DNA from: Phocaeicola massiliensis B84634 = Timone 84634 = DSM 17679 = JCM 13223
GTDB taxonomy: Bacteria; Bacteroidota; Bacteroidia; Bacteroidales; Bacteroidaceae
Direction of reading: 5' to 3'
Length of the DNA: 64,000 nt
NCBI RefSeq assembly: GCF_000382445.1
Contig: NZ_KB905472.1
Location: forward strand, 993,951 to 1,057,950
Shown here: in pieces, positions 9,637 to 18,565 of the stretch
Numbering within the stretch: the stretch's first letter is position 1
Layout: each line of letters opens with the position of its first letter
Position numbers and translations under genes: made by a program
The notes under the pieces: generated by a model
Told to the model about the DNA's origin: nothing
What the model saw: only the letters and a program-made list of their open reading frames with translations
Database searches by the model: none

Positions 9637-10000
9637 GCAGTCGGTCTGTAAGCCGGGTTCTGTTCCTTATCTAGCGGTAAGGCGTCTGTCATTTATCTAC
9701 GCCTGTTGTCACCAACAGGCTCTAGCGGTCTACCCTCCGACGTGGGGCGAGCAACCCTCATAATGCCGGTTTACATGACCTTACAACTCCTAAGATACAC
9801 AGCCCGACATGTCACCATGCGGCTGGTGGGCTCTTACCCCGCCTTCTCACCCTTACCTTATTCTCGAAAGAACAAGGCGGTTTTTTTCTTCTGCATTACT
9901 CTACCTTCGCAGATAGCTTTCTGTTAGGAAGTAGGATGCTCTGTGTTGCCCGGACTTTCCTCTTCTGCCTTGCGGCATCAGCGACAGACCGACCGACTGC
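9637..10000 (-). ncRNA. rnpB: RNase P RNA (M1 RNA, bacterial class A)
   Basis: Catalytic RNA that removes 5' leaders from precursor tRNAs. Read on the minus strand it begins GCAGTCGGTCGGTCTG and ends CAGACCGACTGC, which pair to form helix P1. Conserved core segments are visible: GAGGAAAGTCCGGGCAACAC near the 5' end, GGGTAAGAGCCCACC in the middle, and AACCCGGCTTACAGACCG at the 3' end. A run of Ts follows P1 as the terminator. The promoter box at 10011-10018 fits a start within a few bases of 10000. Confidence 0.95.
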
Positions 10001-10010
10001 TTTGAGAAGA

Positions 10011-10018
10011 CAAAGATA
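10011..10018 (-). promoter_or_regulatory. TATCTTTG promoter of rnpB
   Basis: The minus strand reads TATCTTTG just upstream of the RNase P RNA, at the spacing expected for a start near 10004. From here to the htrA-like gene (10297) no further gene is seen. Confidence 0.7.
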
Positions 10019-10296
10019 ATGCTTTTAGCTCGAAAAGCTGCAAAAGGATGAGAAAAAGTATCGAAATGAATGTGAAATGTTGAATTAATACCTCTGACAG
10101 GTCTGTTGTCAGCTATTGATAACGAATGCAAATTTGGCAGATATTGCGGTTAACCCCTGTTAAGTGCCTGTATGCCTCTGTTAAAAGAGGGAAAATTTAT
10201 CTGACAATGCATACAACCGTACATATTTTGTCATTACTTTAGCGGTATAAAAGTTAAACTGAAAAATGAAATTAACAAACTAATAGATATTAAGTT

Positions 10297-11820
10297 ATGA
10301 AACAAGCAACTAAAATGGTACTAGGGGCAACGGCGATTGTAGCTGTTAGCGCAGGTGTAGCGGGAGTAACGACTTATACTATGTTGAAGCCTGAACAGAA
10401 TAAAAGTCTGGCTTTTAATGATGTGTTCCAACAAAGTCAAAATACAAGATTGGCTGCTTTGGATGCGGTTAATATGCAACCGGTCGATCTGACTCAGGCG
10501 GCCGAGAATTCTGTACATGCAGTTGTTCATATAAAGTCTACTCAGGAGTCTAAAACTCAGACGGTAACGGTTCGTGATCCGTTCTCTGAATTCTTCGGTG
10601 ATATTTTTGGAAACGGCAGAGGAGGCGGTCAACAACGTCAGGTGCATACCCCGGAAAGAGTTGGATTCGGTTCGGGAGTGATAATCTCCAGAGATGGCTA
10701 TATTGTTACTAATAACCATGTGATTGATAATGCAGATGTAATTAGTGTCAAACTGAATGACGGACGTGAATTTAAGGGACGTGTGATAGGTGCAGACCCT
10801 AGCACGGATTTAGCTTTAGTTAAAATTGAAGCAGATGATCTTCCTACAGTTCCCGTAGGTGATTCGGATGCATTGAAGGTAGGAGAGTGGGTACTGGCGG
10901 TAGGTAATCCGTTTAATATGACATCTACCGTTACTGCCGGTATTGTTAGTGCAAAGGCTCGTACATTGGGTGTATACAATCAAGGTGTAGAATCATTCAT
11001 TCAAACAGATGCCGCCATCAATCAAGGTAATAGTGGTGGTGCATTGGTTAATGCAAGAGGTGAATTGGTTGGTATTAACTCAGTATTGTATTCACCGACA
11101 GGAGCTTATTCGGGATATGGATTTGCTATTCCTGCTAGCATTATGAAGAAGGTTGTGGCAGATTTAAAAGAATATGGAACCGTACAGCGTGCTATTTTAG
11201 GTATCAAAGGTACACCGATTAATGATGAACAGCAGTTGATGGATGAGGCGATGAAGAAACAAATAAAAGACTTGGGCGCAGTAGATGGTGTATGGGTTCG
11301 TGAAATTATTGAAGGCGGTTCTGCTGCAGGTAAATTGCAGGAAAATGACGTCATCATCGGAATAGATGGCAAGAGAGTGAAGAACTTTGCAGAGCTGCAG
11401 GAGGGATTGGCTAAGCATCGTCCGGGTGACAAGGTTACGGTAAAAGTTTTACGTGACAAGAAGGAAAAGGATATTGAACTGACCTTAAAGAACGAACAAG
11501 GTACTACAAAAGTTGTTAAGAATGCAGGCATGGAAATATTGGGTGCTGCATTCCGCGAAGTTCCTCAAGAACTGAAGAAGCAACTCAATCTTGGTTCGGG
11601 TGTTGAAGTAACAGGAGTAACGGAAGGTAAGATGAAAGCTGCCGGTGTTCGCAAAGGGTTCATTATTCTGAAAGCCAACGGACAGGTGATTAGAACGGTT
11701 AATGATTTGGAAGATGTGTTGAAGGCCGCAACTTTGTCACCTGATCAGGTATTGTTCTTAAGCGGTATGTTCCCATCGGGTAAACGTGCCAATTATGCCG
11801 TGGACTTGACTCAGGAATGA
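10297..11820 (+). CDS. Do/HtrA-family periplasmic serine endoprotease
   Basis: Periplasmic quality-control protease and chaperone of the DegP/HtrA family. The 507 residues start with a signal or anchor segment (8-30). The trypsin-like domain carries the triad His141 (TNNHVIDNA), Asp171 (STDLALVKI) and Ser246 (GNSGGAL). Two PDZ domains follow (about 285-375 and 405-500). A Gly/Gln-rich flexible loop lies at 105-118. It stands alone behind a 296-base gap that holds no clear TAnnTTTG box, which may mean control by an alternative sigma factor. Gene name left open because Bacteroides homologues are equally distant from DegP and DegQ. Confidence 0.95.
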   Translation: MKQATKMVLGATAIVAVSAGVAGVTTYTMLKPEQNKSLAFNDVFQQSQNTRLAALDAVNMQPVDLTQAAENSVHAVVHIKSTQESKTQTVTVRDPFSEFFGDIFGNGRGGGQQRQVHTPERVGFGSGVIISRDGYIVTNNHVIDNADVISVKLNDGREFKGRVIGADPSTDLALVKIEADDLPTVPVGDSDALKVGEWVLAVGNPFNMTSTVTAGIVSAKARTLGVYNQGVESFIQTDAAINQGNSGGALVNARGELVGINSVLYSPTGAYSGYGFAIPASIMKKVVADLKEYGTVQRAILGIKGTPINDEQQLMDEAMKKQIKDLGAVDGVWVREIIEGGSAAGKLQENDVIIGIDGKRVKNFAELQEGLAKHRPGDKVTVKVLRDKKEKDIELTLKNEQGTTKVVKNAGMEILGAAFREVPQELKKQLNLGSGVEVTGVTEGKMKAAGVRKGFIILKANGQVIRTVNDLEDVLKAATLSPDQVLFLSGMFPSGKRANYAVDLTQE

Positions 11821-11879
11821 TTCATAAAAGATAAAAATACATAAGGTAATAAGATTTTTTCAATAGGTGTGTGTTTGGT

Positions 11880-11913
11880 GGATGCACGGCTGTATTATAC
11901 TAGTCGTGCATCC
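11880..11913 (+). terminator. Terminator-like hairpin after the HtrA gene
   Basis: Perfect 9-base arms GGATGCACG / CGTGCATCC, 60 bases after the stop. There is no strong T-run. Confidence 0.5.
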
Positions 11914-12069
11914 TGTTATATTTAAAAGAAGCGTCCTTAATAAAAATAATTAAGACTATATGTTTTGGAATAATCCAATAATTTTAGGAACTAGCTCGAT
12001 ATAAGTCCTTTTTTGATTTATTGGCAAAAATATTTCAAACAAAATGGATGTTATTCCATTTTAATATTG

Positions 12070-12077
12070 TAAATTTG
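12070..12077 (+). promoter_or_regulatory. TAAATTTG promoter of the primary sigma gene
   Basis: TAnnTTTG match 25 bases upstream of the ATG at 12102, implying a leader of about 18 nt. Confidence 0.6.
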
Positions 12078-12101
12078 CATCCCAAATTTGTTTTATAGAG
12101 A

Positions 12102-12962
12102 ATGAGACAATTAAAGATTACTAAAAGTATCACTAACCGAGAGAGCGCATCTCTTGATAAGTATCTACAGGAAATTGGCCGCGAAGACTTGATTACTGTA
12201 GAAGAAGAGGTAGAGCTCGCTCAACGTATCCGTAAAGGCGACCGGGTGGCATTGGAAAAACTGACACGTGCAAACTTGCGCTTTGTTGTATCTGTTGCCA
12301 AGCAGTATCAAAATCAGGGATTAAGTCTTCCTGACTTGATTAATGAGGGAAACCTGGGACTGATTAAGGCAGCCGAGAAGTTTGATGAAACTCGAGGCTT
12401 TAAATTTATCAGTTACGCTGTATGGTGGATTCGTCAGTCTATCCTTCAAGCATTGGCAGAACAGTCACGTATCGTCCGTTTGCCGTTGAACCAGGTAGGT
12501 TCGCTGAATAAAATCAGCAAAGCTTTCTCTAAGTTCGAACAGGAAAACGAGCGTCGTCCTTCTCCGGAAGAATTAGCCGATGAATTGGAAATTCCGGTAG
12601 ACAAGATTTCGGATACGTTGAAAGTTTCAGGCCGCCACATTTCTGTAGACGCTCCTTTTGTGGAAGGGGAAGATAACAGCTTGTTGGATGTGTTGGTAAA
12701 CGACGACTCTCCTATGGCAGACCGTTCTTTGGTTAATGAGTCACTTTCGAAGGAAATCGATAGAGCGCTCTCTACGTTAACTGAAAGAGAAAAGGATATT
12801 ATCCAGATGTTTTTCGGTATTAACACGCAGGAAATGACGTTGGAAGAAATCGGCGATAAATTCGGACTCACTCGTGAGCGCGTACGTCAGATTAAAGAGA
12901 AAGCCATTAGAAGATTAAGAGCAAATTCACGTAGCAAGCTGCTCAAGGCCTATTTGGGATAA
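12102..12962 (+). CDS. rpoD: Primary RNA polymerase sigma factor, RpoD/SigA type (sigma-ABfr)
   Basis: Housekeeping sigma factor that directs RNA polymerase to TAnnTTTG promoters in Bacteroidetes. At 286 residues it is much shorter than E. coli RpoD because it lacks region 1.1 and the non-conserved insert, which is the normal form in this phylum. Region 1.2 ([12 protein letters not shown]), region 2 ([34 protein letters not shown]), region 3 and the region 4 helix-turn-helix ([19 protein letters not shown]) are all intact. It is a single-gene unit, with a promoter at 12070 and a hairpin at 12994-13039. Confidence 0.96.
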   Translation: MRQLKITKSITNRESASLDKYLQEIGREDLITVEEEVELAQRIRKGDRVALEKLTRANLRFVVSVAKQYQNQGLSLPDLINEGNLGLIKAAEKFDETRGFKFISYAVWWIRQSILQALAEQSRIVRLPLNQVGSLNKISKAFSKFEQENERRPSPEELADELEIPVDKISDTLKVSGRHISVDAPFVEGEDNSLLDVLVNDDSPMADRSLVNESLSKEIDRALSTLTEREKDIIQMFFGINTQEMTLEEIGDKFGLTRERVRQIKEKAIRRLRANSRSKLLKAYLG

Positions 12963-12993
12963 GACCAAATTCGGTTTCCAAAACAAAAAGAAA

Positions 12994-13039
12994 ACAAAGC
13001 ATGAGTTGAAAGTTTGCTCTTTCATCTTGTGCTTTTGTT
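12994..13039 (+). terminator. Probable terminator after the sigma gene
   Basis: Arms of about 18 bases with mismatches (AACAAAGCATGAGTTGAAAG against CTTTCATCTTGTGCTTTTG), some 30 bases after the stop. Confidence 0.45.
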
Positions 13040-13099
13040 CGTTTATAGAGGAATAATGTTAATTTATCTATTACCTTTTCATATTTAGCGGTAAATAAC

Positions 13100-13107
13100 T
13101 ACTTTTG
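13100..13107 (+). promoter_or_regulatory. TACTTTTG promoter of the small secreted protein gene
   Basis: TAnnTTTG match 29 bases before the ATG at 13136. Confidence 0.5.
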
Positions 13108-13135
13108 TCCCTAATAAAATAATAAAAAACAAATT

Positions 13136-13540
13136 ATGAGATTCATCAAGATTTTCTGCTCTTTATTTGTCGTGCTGATTTTATGTTCGGCATTTTCTTT
13201 AAAAGGAAATAAAACCAAAGCTGTATATATAGTAGGCGTGTCTGCTTCGTTTACAGATTCATTGATTTATTTTACAGATATCCAGTTGTTGGATAGTGTA
13301 AAACTGGATAATAATAAATTGTTGCCGCAACGTTCTCATTATAGTTATCAACTAAAGAATTATTTGGAAGGTCAGGAAGGGCTGGTGAACCGCACTTGTT
13401 TTGTATATTTTGATACTAATAAATCGAAATTGGAAAAAACGGTTGCCAAACTGAAAGCGAAGTTTCAAAAAGGACAGAATGTATTGATTCGTCCGGTAGA
13501 TCCGACCCTGTTTCGCTTTACAAAACCAGAAGAAGAATAA
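13136..13540 (+). CDS. Small secreted protein of unknown function
   Basis: 134 residues with a clear signal peptide (hydrophobic 8-20, cleavage probably near SAFS). The mature part is rich in Lys and aromatic residues, with no motif I recognise. VYIVGVSASFTDSLIYFTDI and a Lys-rich segment around 100-115 suggest a compact alpha/beta fold. It has its own promoter and no obvious operon partner, and converges with the lipoprotein gene at 13666 across a palindrome-rich spacer. Codon use and ribosome-binding context look normal, so I take it to be a real gene. Confidence 0.75.
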   Translation: MRFIKIFCSLFVVLILCSAFSLKGNKTKAVYIVGVSASFTDSLIYFTDIQLLDSVKLDNNKLLPQRSHYSYQLKNYLEGQEGLVNRTCFVYFDTNKSKLEKTVAKLKAKFQKGQNVLIRPVDPTLFRFTKPEEE

Positions 13541-13541
13541 C

Positions 13542-13645
13542 GCGTTAGTACGCATGGATTTGCACGTACTAACGTGTAGGCTTATACATACGTTCGTGTG
13601 AGCTCACACATATATATGTGTGAGCTCATGCGTTAGTACGTGTGG
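13542..13645. repeat. Nested palindromes in a convergent spacer (family C, copy 1)
   Basis: Three copies of a GTTAGTAC core: direct at 13542 and near 13630, inverted near 13563 (CACGTACTAACGTG). The first pair can fold into one hairpin. Inside lies a perfect 30-base palindrome at 13599-13628 (TGAGCTCACACATAT followed by its reverse complement). It contains no ORF. It sits between two convergent genes and may be a bidirectional terminator. A related but degenerate motif occurs at 49579-49614. Confidence 0.7.
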
Positions 13646-13665
13646 GGTGGTAGTGCCGGAACCAT

Positions 13666-14043
13666 TTAGAAAACGAATTCCGCCAGTTTTTTCTTATTGC
13701 TTCCCGAGTAATAAATATATTTGATTTTACTTCCAAATTTTCGATACTCTTCCATCTCTACCGAGTTGTCAATAGCTTCTTGTAAGGCTTTCTTGTAAGT
13801 GGCATAATTGTTATCCATGAATTGAGGGTCATCCAGTTCCCCTGTCACGGTATAATAGTAACTCACAGTGTTGTCTTTTTCATTATAATGAGTACTATCA
13901 ATGGTGATGGTTTCATTCAAGCGGATGGGGTAGGTTTGATTCAGCCTTTCAGCCGTCTCTTTAAATTTGCGGGCAGGTCCTTTGCCTGTACAGGCAGCCA
14001 ATGTAGCTATGAGCAATGCGGATAGTAAGATTTCCTTTTTCAT
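13666..14043 (-). CDS. Small lipoprotein of unknown function
   Basis: 125 residues with a lipoprotein signal: hydrophobic 5-16 and Cys18 in TLAAC. The mature part is mostly polar (RKFKETAERLNQTYPI, VSYYYTVTGELDD) and ends with a Lys-rich, Phe-terminated segment. The start at 14043 (MKKEILL) is chosen because upstream in-frame codons do not fit a signal peptide. No family was recognised. It converges with the 13136 gene and is divergent from the Nramp transporter gene. Confidence 0.78.
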   Translation of the reverse strand: MKKEILLSALLIATLAACTGKGPARKFKETAERLNQTYPIRLNETITIDSTHYNEKDNTVSYYYTVTGELDDPQFMDNNYATYKKALQEAIDNSVEMEEYRKFGSKIKYIYYSGSNKKKLAEFVF

Positions 14044-14116
14044 TATTATTGGGTATTTTAGAGCGAAAATAGAATATATATGTAAACAAAGCAAGTGTTT
14101 ATTTGTTTTTTATTCG

Positions 14117-14124
14117 TATGTTTG
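14117..14124 (+). promoter_or_regulatory. TATGTTTG promoter of the Nramp gene
   Basis: TAnnTTTG match 21 bases before the ATG at 14146, so the leader would be about 15 nt. No metal-responsive riboswitch fits in this space. Confidence 0.5.
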
Positions 14125-14145
14125 TGCAAGCAAAAAAAGTAAAGC

Positions 14146-15402
14146 ATGTCTAATTTTATAGATGAACTAAAACGGAAAGATCATAAACGCTATTTGGGTG
14201 GTCTTGATTTCTTTAAATATATTGGTCCGGGATTATTGGTTACAGTCGGATTTATCGATCCGGGGAACTGGGCGTCCAATTTTGCAGCCGGTTCGGAGTT
14301 TGGTTACGCTCTGTTATGGGTTGTCACACTTTCTACGATAATGTTGATTGTCTTACAGCATAATGTCGCGCATTTGGGTATTGTTACCGGTTTGTGTCTG
14401 AGTGAAGCTGCTACACAATATTGTCCTAAATGGATAGCACGTCCGGTTTTGGGCAGTGCTGTTTTGGCGTCTATATCTACTTCACTGGCAGAGATTTTGG
14501 GAGGGGCTATTGCGTTACAGATGCTATTGGATATTCCTATTGTATGGGGTTCTATACTGACAACTCTTTTTGTCATTATCATGCTGTTCTCCAATTCGTA
14601 TAAGAAGATAGAACGAGCTATTATTGCATTTGTATCCGTCATCGGCTTATCTTTTTTATACGAACTCTTTTTGGTAGACATAGATTGGCCGATGGCAGTA
14701 CGTGCATGGGTTGTGCCGAGTATTCCGCAGGGAAGTATGCTAATTATAATGAGTGTTCTCGGTGCAGTAGTAATGCCCCATAATTTATTCTTGCATTCGG
14801 AGGTGATACAGAGCCATGAATATAACAAGCAGGATGAGGGCTCGATTCGTAAAGTTTTGAAATATGAGTTTTATGATACATTGTTTTCCATGATTGTGGG
14901 ATGGGCGATAAATAGTGCGATGATATTGTTGGCTGCTGCCACTTTCTTTAAAACAAATACGCAGGTGGAGGAGCTACAACAAGCAAAGTCGTTGCTTGAT
15001 CCGTTATTGGGGAATAATGCCGGATTGATTTTTGCACTGGCTTTACTGATGGCAGGTATTTCTTCTACCATAACCAGTGGCATGGCGGCAGGTTCTATCT
15101 TTGCCGGTATCTTTGGAGAATCATATCATATTAAGGATATTCACTCACGTATAGGGGTGCTCCTGTCGTTGGGAGTGGCTTTGGTGATTATTTTTTTCAT
15201 TGATAATCCGTTTTATGGATTAATTATTTCTCAAATGATTTTAAGTATTCAGCTTCCATTCACAGTGTTTTTGCAGGTAGGGCTTACTTCTTCAAAAAGA
15301 GTGATGGGCAAGTATGCCAACTCCCGTTGGAGTAGTTTTGTGCTCTACACCATTGCTATTATCGTTTCAGTACTTAATATCATGTTATTGTTCGGTTTCT
15401 GA
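14146..15402 (+). CDS. Nramp-family divalent metal transporter (MntH-like)
   Basis: Inner-membrane, proton-coupled importer of Mn2+ or Fe2+. The 418 residues carry both metal-site signatures: DPGNWASN at 38-45 in the first helix and MPHNLFLHS at 210-218 in the sixth. Length and helix pattern fit an 11-helix protein. It is a single gene, convergent with the antiporter gene 13 bases away. The last bases of the two genes share a G/C-rich hairpin (15408-15433). Family certain; metal preference not determinable. Confidence 0.92.
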   Translation: MSNFIDELKRKDHKRYLGGLDFFKYIGPGLLVTVGFIDPGNWASNFAAGSEFGYALLWVVTLSTIMLIVLQHNVAHLGIVTGLCLSEAATQYCPKWIARPVLGSAVLASISTSLAEILGGAIALQMLLDIPIVWGSILTTLFVIIMLFSNSYKKIERAIIAFVSVIGLSFLYELFLVDIDWPMAVRAWVVPSIPQGSMLIIMSVLGAVVMPHNLFLHSEVIQSHEYNKQDEGSIRKVLKYEFYDTLFSMIVGWAINSAMILLAAATFFKTNTQVEELQQAKSLLDPLLGNNAGLIFALALLMAGISSTITSGMAAGSIFAGIFGESYHIKDIHSRIGVLLSLGVALVIIFFIDNPFYGLIISQMILSIQLPFTVFLQVGLTSSKRVMGKYANSRWSSFVLYTIAIIVSVLNIMLLFGF

Positions 15403-15407
15403 CCTGC

Positions 15408-15433
15408 TCCCCTCTTTAACTGAGAGGGGGAGG
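15408..15433. terminator. Shared hairpin between convergent genes
   Basis: CTCCCCTCTTT, then loop AACTG, then a matching AGAGGGGGAG. The right arm includes the last codons and stop of the minus-strand antiporter gene, so the coding end doubles as a terminator stem. Confidence 0.5.
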
Positions 15434-16882
15434 TGTACCTTCTTTGTTCTCTGAAATAATCAGTAATTTGTCTCCTGCATGTAATTGCAGTGAACCATTG
15501 GGAATCATAAACTCGTTTCCTCGTTTTATCAACATTACCAATGTTCCTTTAGGCAGGTTCATGTCCATCAAACGGTTGCCTTTTGCCAGCATTTCTTCAG
15601 TCAGGATAATATCTCTTAAATCGGTATTGATTTCTTCAGGGATTTCTACCCCGAAATCATTGCCGGTCTTTTCGAGAGGAGTAGCCAAATGGAGTAATTT
15701 AGCCATCCATGAAATGGTTGTTCCCTGAATCACTAAAGATAAGATAGTGATAAAGAATACGATATTAAATATTTGATTGGAATCCGGTATATTGGCTACC
15801 ACGGGATAAGTAGCAAATATGATAGGTACTGCTCCTCTCAAGCCTACCCATGAGACGAATATCCGTGAACTGAAATTCATTTTCTTAAATGGCAGCAGAC
15901 AGATCAGAACACTCAGCGGGCGTGCAAAAACAATCATGAATATACCAATGAGGAGGGCGGGAACAGCAATATTCAGCATTTCATGAGGATTAACTAAAAG
16001 TCCCAATGTCAGGAACATAATAATCTGGAATAACCATGTCATACCATTCATAAAGGTTGAAATCTCTTTCCGGTTCGTTATGCGGTTGTTGCCCACCATG
16101 ATACCGGCAATGTAAACAGCCAGATAACCATTTCCTTTACATAAATCAGTGACTGTGAAAATAAAGAAAATAAAACTTAATAATAGAATAGGGTAGAGGG
16201 ACTGGTTATTTAGGTTTATTTTGTTTAAGATGAGAATAGCTAACTTGCCCAATAAAAATCCCGAAGCTCCACCTACTATAAACTGAATGCAGAATGAGCC
16301 CAGAATATCCATAAATCCCATACCCGAAGAATTTATAAACTGGATTAAAACAATTGTCAGCATATATGCCATAGGGTCATTGCTACCACTTTCCAGTTCA
16401 AGCATAGGACGCAGATTATGCTTTAAATTCATGCTTTGCGAACGCAGAATATTGAAAACGGAGGCTGAATCTGTGGAAGACATAGTGGCTGCCAACAGCA
16501 TGGCCGTAATAAGTGACATGGTGATGCTCACGTGTTTAAATCCCGAAATCCAATATATAAAAAGACCGGTAAAGAGTGTAGTCAGTAATACCCCCACAGT
16601 GGAGAGCAGTATTCCCTGTGGCAGTACCGGGCGAATTTCTGCAAATTTGGTGTCCATGCCGCCTGAGAATAGAATAATGCTTAATGCCACCATGCCAATG
16701 AATTGCGCTTCACCGGCATTGTGGAACTGCAGTCCCAGTCCGTCACTGCCGAAAAACATTCCGACTAATAAAAACACCAGTAATGTAGGAACGCCGAAGC
16801 GATAGCCTGTTTTACTAACTACGATACTTACAAAAAGTAATACGGACCCAATTAATAGGATATTTTCTGCATTGAACAACAT
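15416..16882 (-). CDS. Potassium/proton antiporter of the CPA1 (NhaP2/CvrA) type
   Basis: Inner-membrane cation/H+ antiporter of 488 residues. Twelve or so helices (about 5-390) carry CPA1 motifs: AATMSSTDSASV near 150 and ESGSNDPMAY near 183, with the ion-binding acidic pair. The last 80 residues form a soluble RCK-C (TrkA-C) domain (GTLVMLIKRGNEFMIPNGS, LHAGDKLLII), which points to ligand-gated control of K+ or Na+ exchange and pH or turgor balance. A TAACTTTG box lies at 16964-16971. The stop codon is inside a hairpin shared with the Nramp gene. Confidence 0.9.
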   Translation of the reverse strand: MLFNAENILLIGSVLLFVSIVVSKTGYRFGVPTLLVFLLVGMFFGSDGLGLQFHNAGEAQFIGMVALSIILFSGGMDTKFAEIRPVLPQGILLSTVGVLLTTLFTGLFIYWISGFKHVSITMSLITAMLLAATMSSTDSASVFNILRSQSMNLKHNLRPMLELESGSNDPMAYMLTIVLIQFINSSGMGFMDILGSFCIQFIVGGASGFLLGKLAILILNKINLNNQSLYPILLLSFIFFIFTVTDLCKGNGYLAVYIAGIMVGNNRITNRKEISTFMNGMTWLFQIIMFLTLGLLVNPHEMLNIAVPALLIGIFMIVFARPLSVLICLLPFKKMNFSSRIFVSWVGLRGAVPIIFATYPVVANIPDSNQIFNIVFFITILSLVIQGTTISWMAKLLHLATPLEKTGNDFGVEIPEEINTDLRDIILTEEMLAKGNRLMDMNLPKGTLVMLIKRGNEFMIPNGSLQLHAGDKLLIISENKEGTPPPLS

Positions 16883-16963
16883 GTCTTGTTTTTTATATTA
16901 TTAAATTATAACAATGAAATCATTTCTAAGGTTCATATTCAATTTTATGATTTTTAAGCAATG

Positions 16964-16971
16964 CAAAGTTA
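16964..16971 (-). promoter_or_regulatory. TAACTTTG promoter of the antiporter gene
   Basis: The minus strand reads a TAnnTTTG box 81 bases upstream of the ATG at 16882, giving a leader of about 75 nt. Confidence 0.5.
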
Positions 16972-17026
16972 AGAATGTGGCGAATTATTCAGACCTTTAC
17001 CACGTTAAATCAATCTAAATTAATAT

Positions 17027-17677
17027 ATGGATACAACAAAAAACATTGCAGCTTTATTTGATTTTGATGGTGTAGTGATGGATACAGAAACTCAATATAG
17101 CGTTTTCTGGGATGAGCTGGGACGTCGATACCATCCTGAAATAAAAGATTTTGGGCGTGTGATTAAAGGTCAGACCCTTACGCAGATTTATGATAAATAT
17201 TTTGCAGGAATGGACAATATTCAGAAAAAAATCACGGCTGACTTGAACAATTTTGAGAAAGGTATGTTATATGAATATATACCCGGCGTAGAGAATTTTA
17301 TGAAAGAATTACGTGTCAATGGAATAAAGATAGCTATAGTAACAAGTTCGAATGAACAAAAAATGAGTAACGCTTATCGTGTACATCCTGAGTTGAAAGC
17401 AAATGTAGATTTTATTCTTACAGCTGAAATGTTTACCCATTCAAAACCCGACCCTGAATGTTTTTTATTAGGAGCCAAGGTCTGTGACACAGTTCCTGAA
17501 AACTGTATTGTGTTTGAAGATTCATTTCATGGACTGGAAGCAGGGAATCGTGCGAAGATGACGGTAGTAGGACTGGCAACCACCAACTCTGCAGAGGTAA
17601 TACGTGATAAGGCGGATGTTGTTATTCAGGACTTTAAAGAGTTTGGTTTTGAAAAAATGAAAGAGATAATGAGGTAA
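17027..17677 (+). CDS. HAD-superfamily phosphatase (beta-phosphoglucomutase-like)
   Basis: Cytoplasmic hydrolase of 216 residues that uses an aspartyl-phosphate intermediate. Motif I is FDFDGVVMDTE at 11-21 with nucleophile Asp12 and acid/base Asp14. Motif II is TSSNEQK, the Lys of motif III is in SKPDPECFLLGA, and motif IV is VFEDSFHGLEAG. The helical cap at 20-85 places it with beta-phosphoglucomutase-type sugar-phosphate phosphatases. panB follows after 52 bases but has its own promoter. Substrate unknown. Confidence 0.9.
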   Translation: MDTTKNIAALFDFDGVVMDTETQYSVFWDELGRRYHPEIKDFGRVIKGQTLTQIYDKYFAGMDNIQKKITADLNNFEKGMLYEYIPGVENFMKELRVNGIKIAIVTSSNEQKMSNAYRVHPELKANVDFILTAEMFTHSKPDPECFLLGAKVCDTVPENCIVFEDSFHGLEAGNRAKMTVVGLATTNSAEVIRDKADVVIQDFKEFGFEKMKEIMR

Positions 17678-17693
17678 TGTCATATAAAACCTC

Positions 17694-17701
17694 TACCTTT
17701 G
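17694..17701 (+). promoter_or_regulatory. TACCTTTG promoter of panB
   Basis: TAnnTTTG box 28 bases before the panB ATG. It makes panB-MFS-ettA a likely separate transcription unit from the HAD gene. Confidence 0.6.
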
Positions 17702-17729
17702 CAGCCGTTTTATAAAATTTAAAGTAAAT

Positions 17730-18551
17730 ATGGCAGGATATATTTCTGGTGATACGCGTAAAGTGACCACCCATCGTTTGGTGGAAATGAAACAGAGAGG
17801 TGAAAGAATTTCTATGTTGACTTCTTATGACTATACTACTGCACAGATTGTGGATGAAGCTGGTATTGATGTTATCTTAGTGGGTGACTCCGCTTCTAAT
17901 GTAATGGCGGGAAATGTAACTACGCTTCCAATAACACTCGATCAAATGATTTATCATGGAAAATCAGTGGTACGTGGAGTAAAACGTGCTTTAGTGGTGG
18001 TCGATATGCCTTTCGGTACTTATCAAACATCTGAGTATGAAGCTGTGACCAATGCTATTAAGATAATGAAAATAACTCATGCCGATGCATTAAAGCTGGA
18101 AGGCGGGGAAGAGATTATCGATGCAGTGAAGAAGATTATTTCGGCAGGTATTCCAATCATGGGACATTTGGGTCTCATGCCTCAATCCATTAATAAATAC
18201 GGAACTTACACTGTGCGTGCAAAGGATGATGCAGAGGCGGAAAAGTTGGTTCGTGATGCTCATCTGTTGGAAGATGCCGGATGCTTTGGACTAGTGCTCG
18301 AAAAAATTCCGGCAGCATTGGCCGAAAGGGTGGCAAAAGAGCTGACTATACCTGTGATTGGCATTGGTGCCGGTGGTAATGTTGATGGTCAGGTACTTGT
18401 CGTTGCTGATATGCTTGGAATGACTGATGGTTTCCGTCCGCGTTTCCTTCGTCGTTATGCAGACTTGCATACTGTGATGAAAGGTGCAATCGGACAATAT
18501 GTAGAAGATGTGAAAAGCGGGGATTTTCCTAACGAGAACGAACAATATTAA
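17730..18551 (+). CDS. panB: 3-methyl-2-oxobutanoate hydroxymethyltransferase
   Basis: First committed step of pantothenate and coenzyme A synthesis: transfers a hydroxymethyl group from methylene-tetrahydrofolate to 2-oxoisovalerate, giving ketopantoate. At 273 residues it has the normal length. The TIM-barrel metal site starts with Asp53 in [11 protein letters not shown], and [11 protein letters not shown] and [16 protein letters not shown] are PanB signatures. No panC or panD is near. It leads a probable three-gene unit with the MFS transporter (14-base gap) and ettA. Confidence 0.96.
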   Translation: MAGYISGDTRKVTTHRLVEMKQRGERISMLTSYDYTTAQIVDEAGIDVILVGDSASNVMAGNVTTLPITLDQMIYHGKSVVRGVKRALVVVDMPFGTYQTSEYEAVTNAIKIMKITHADALKLEGGEEIIDAVKKIISAGIPIMGHLGLMPQSINKYGTYTVRAKDDAEAEKLVRDAHLLEDAGCFGLVLEKIPAALAERVAKELTIPVIGIGAGGNVDGQVLVVADMLGMTDGFRPRFLRRYADLHTVMKGAIGQYVEDVKSGDFPNENEQY

Positions 18552-18565
18552 TAAAAGGTTCCGAT

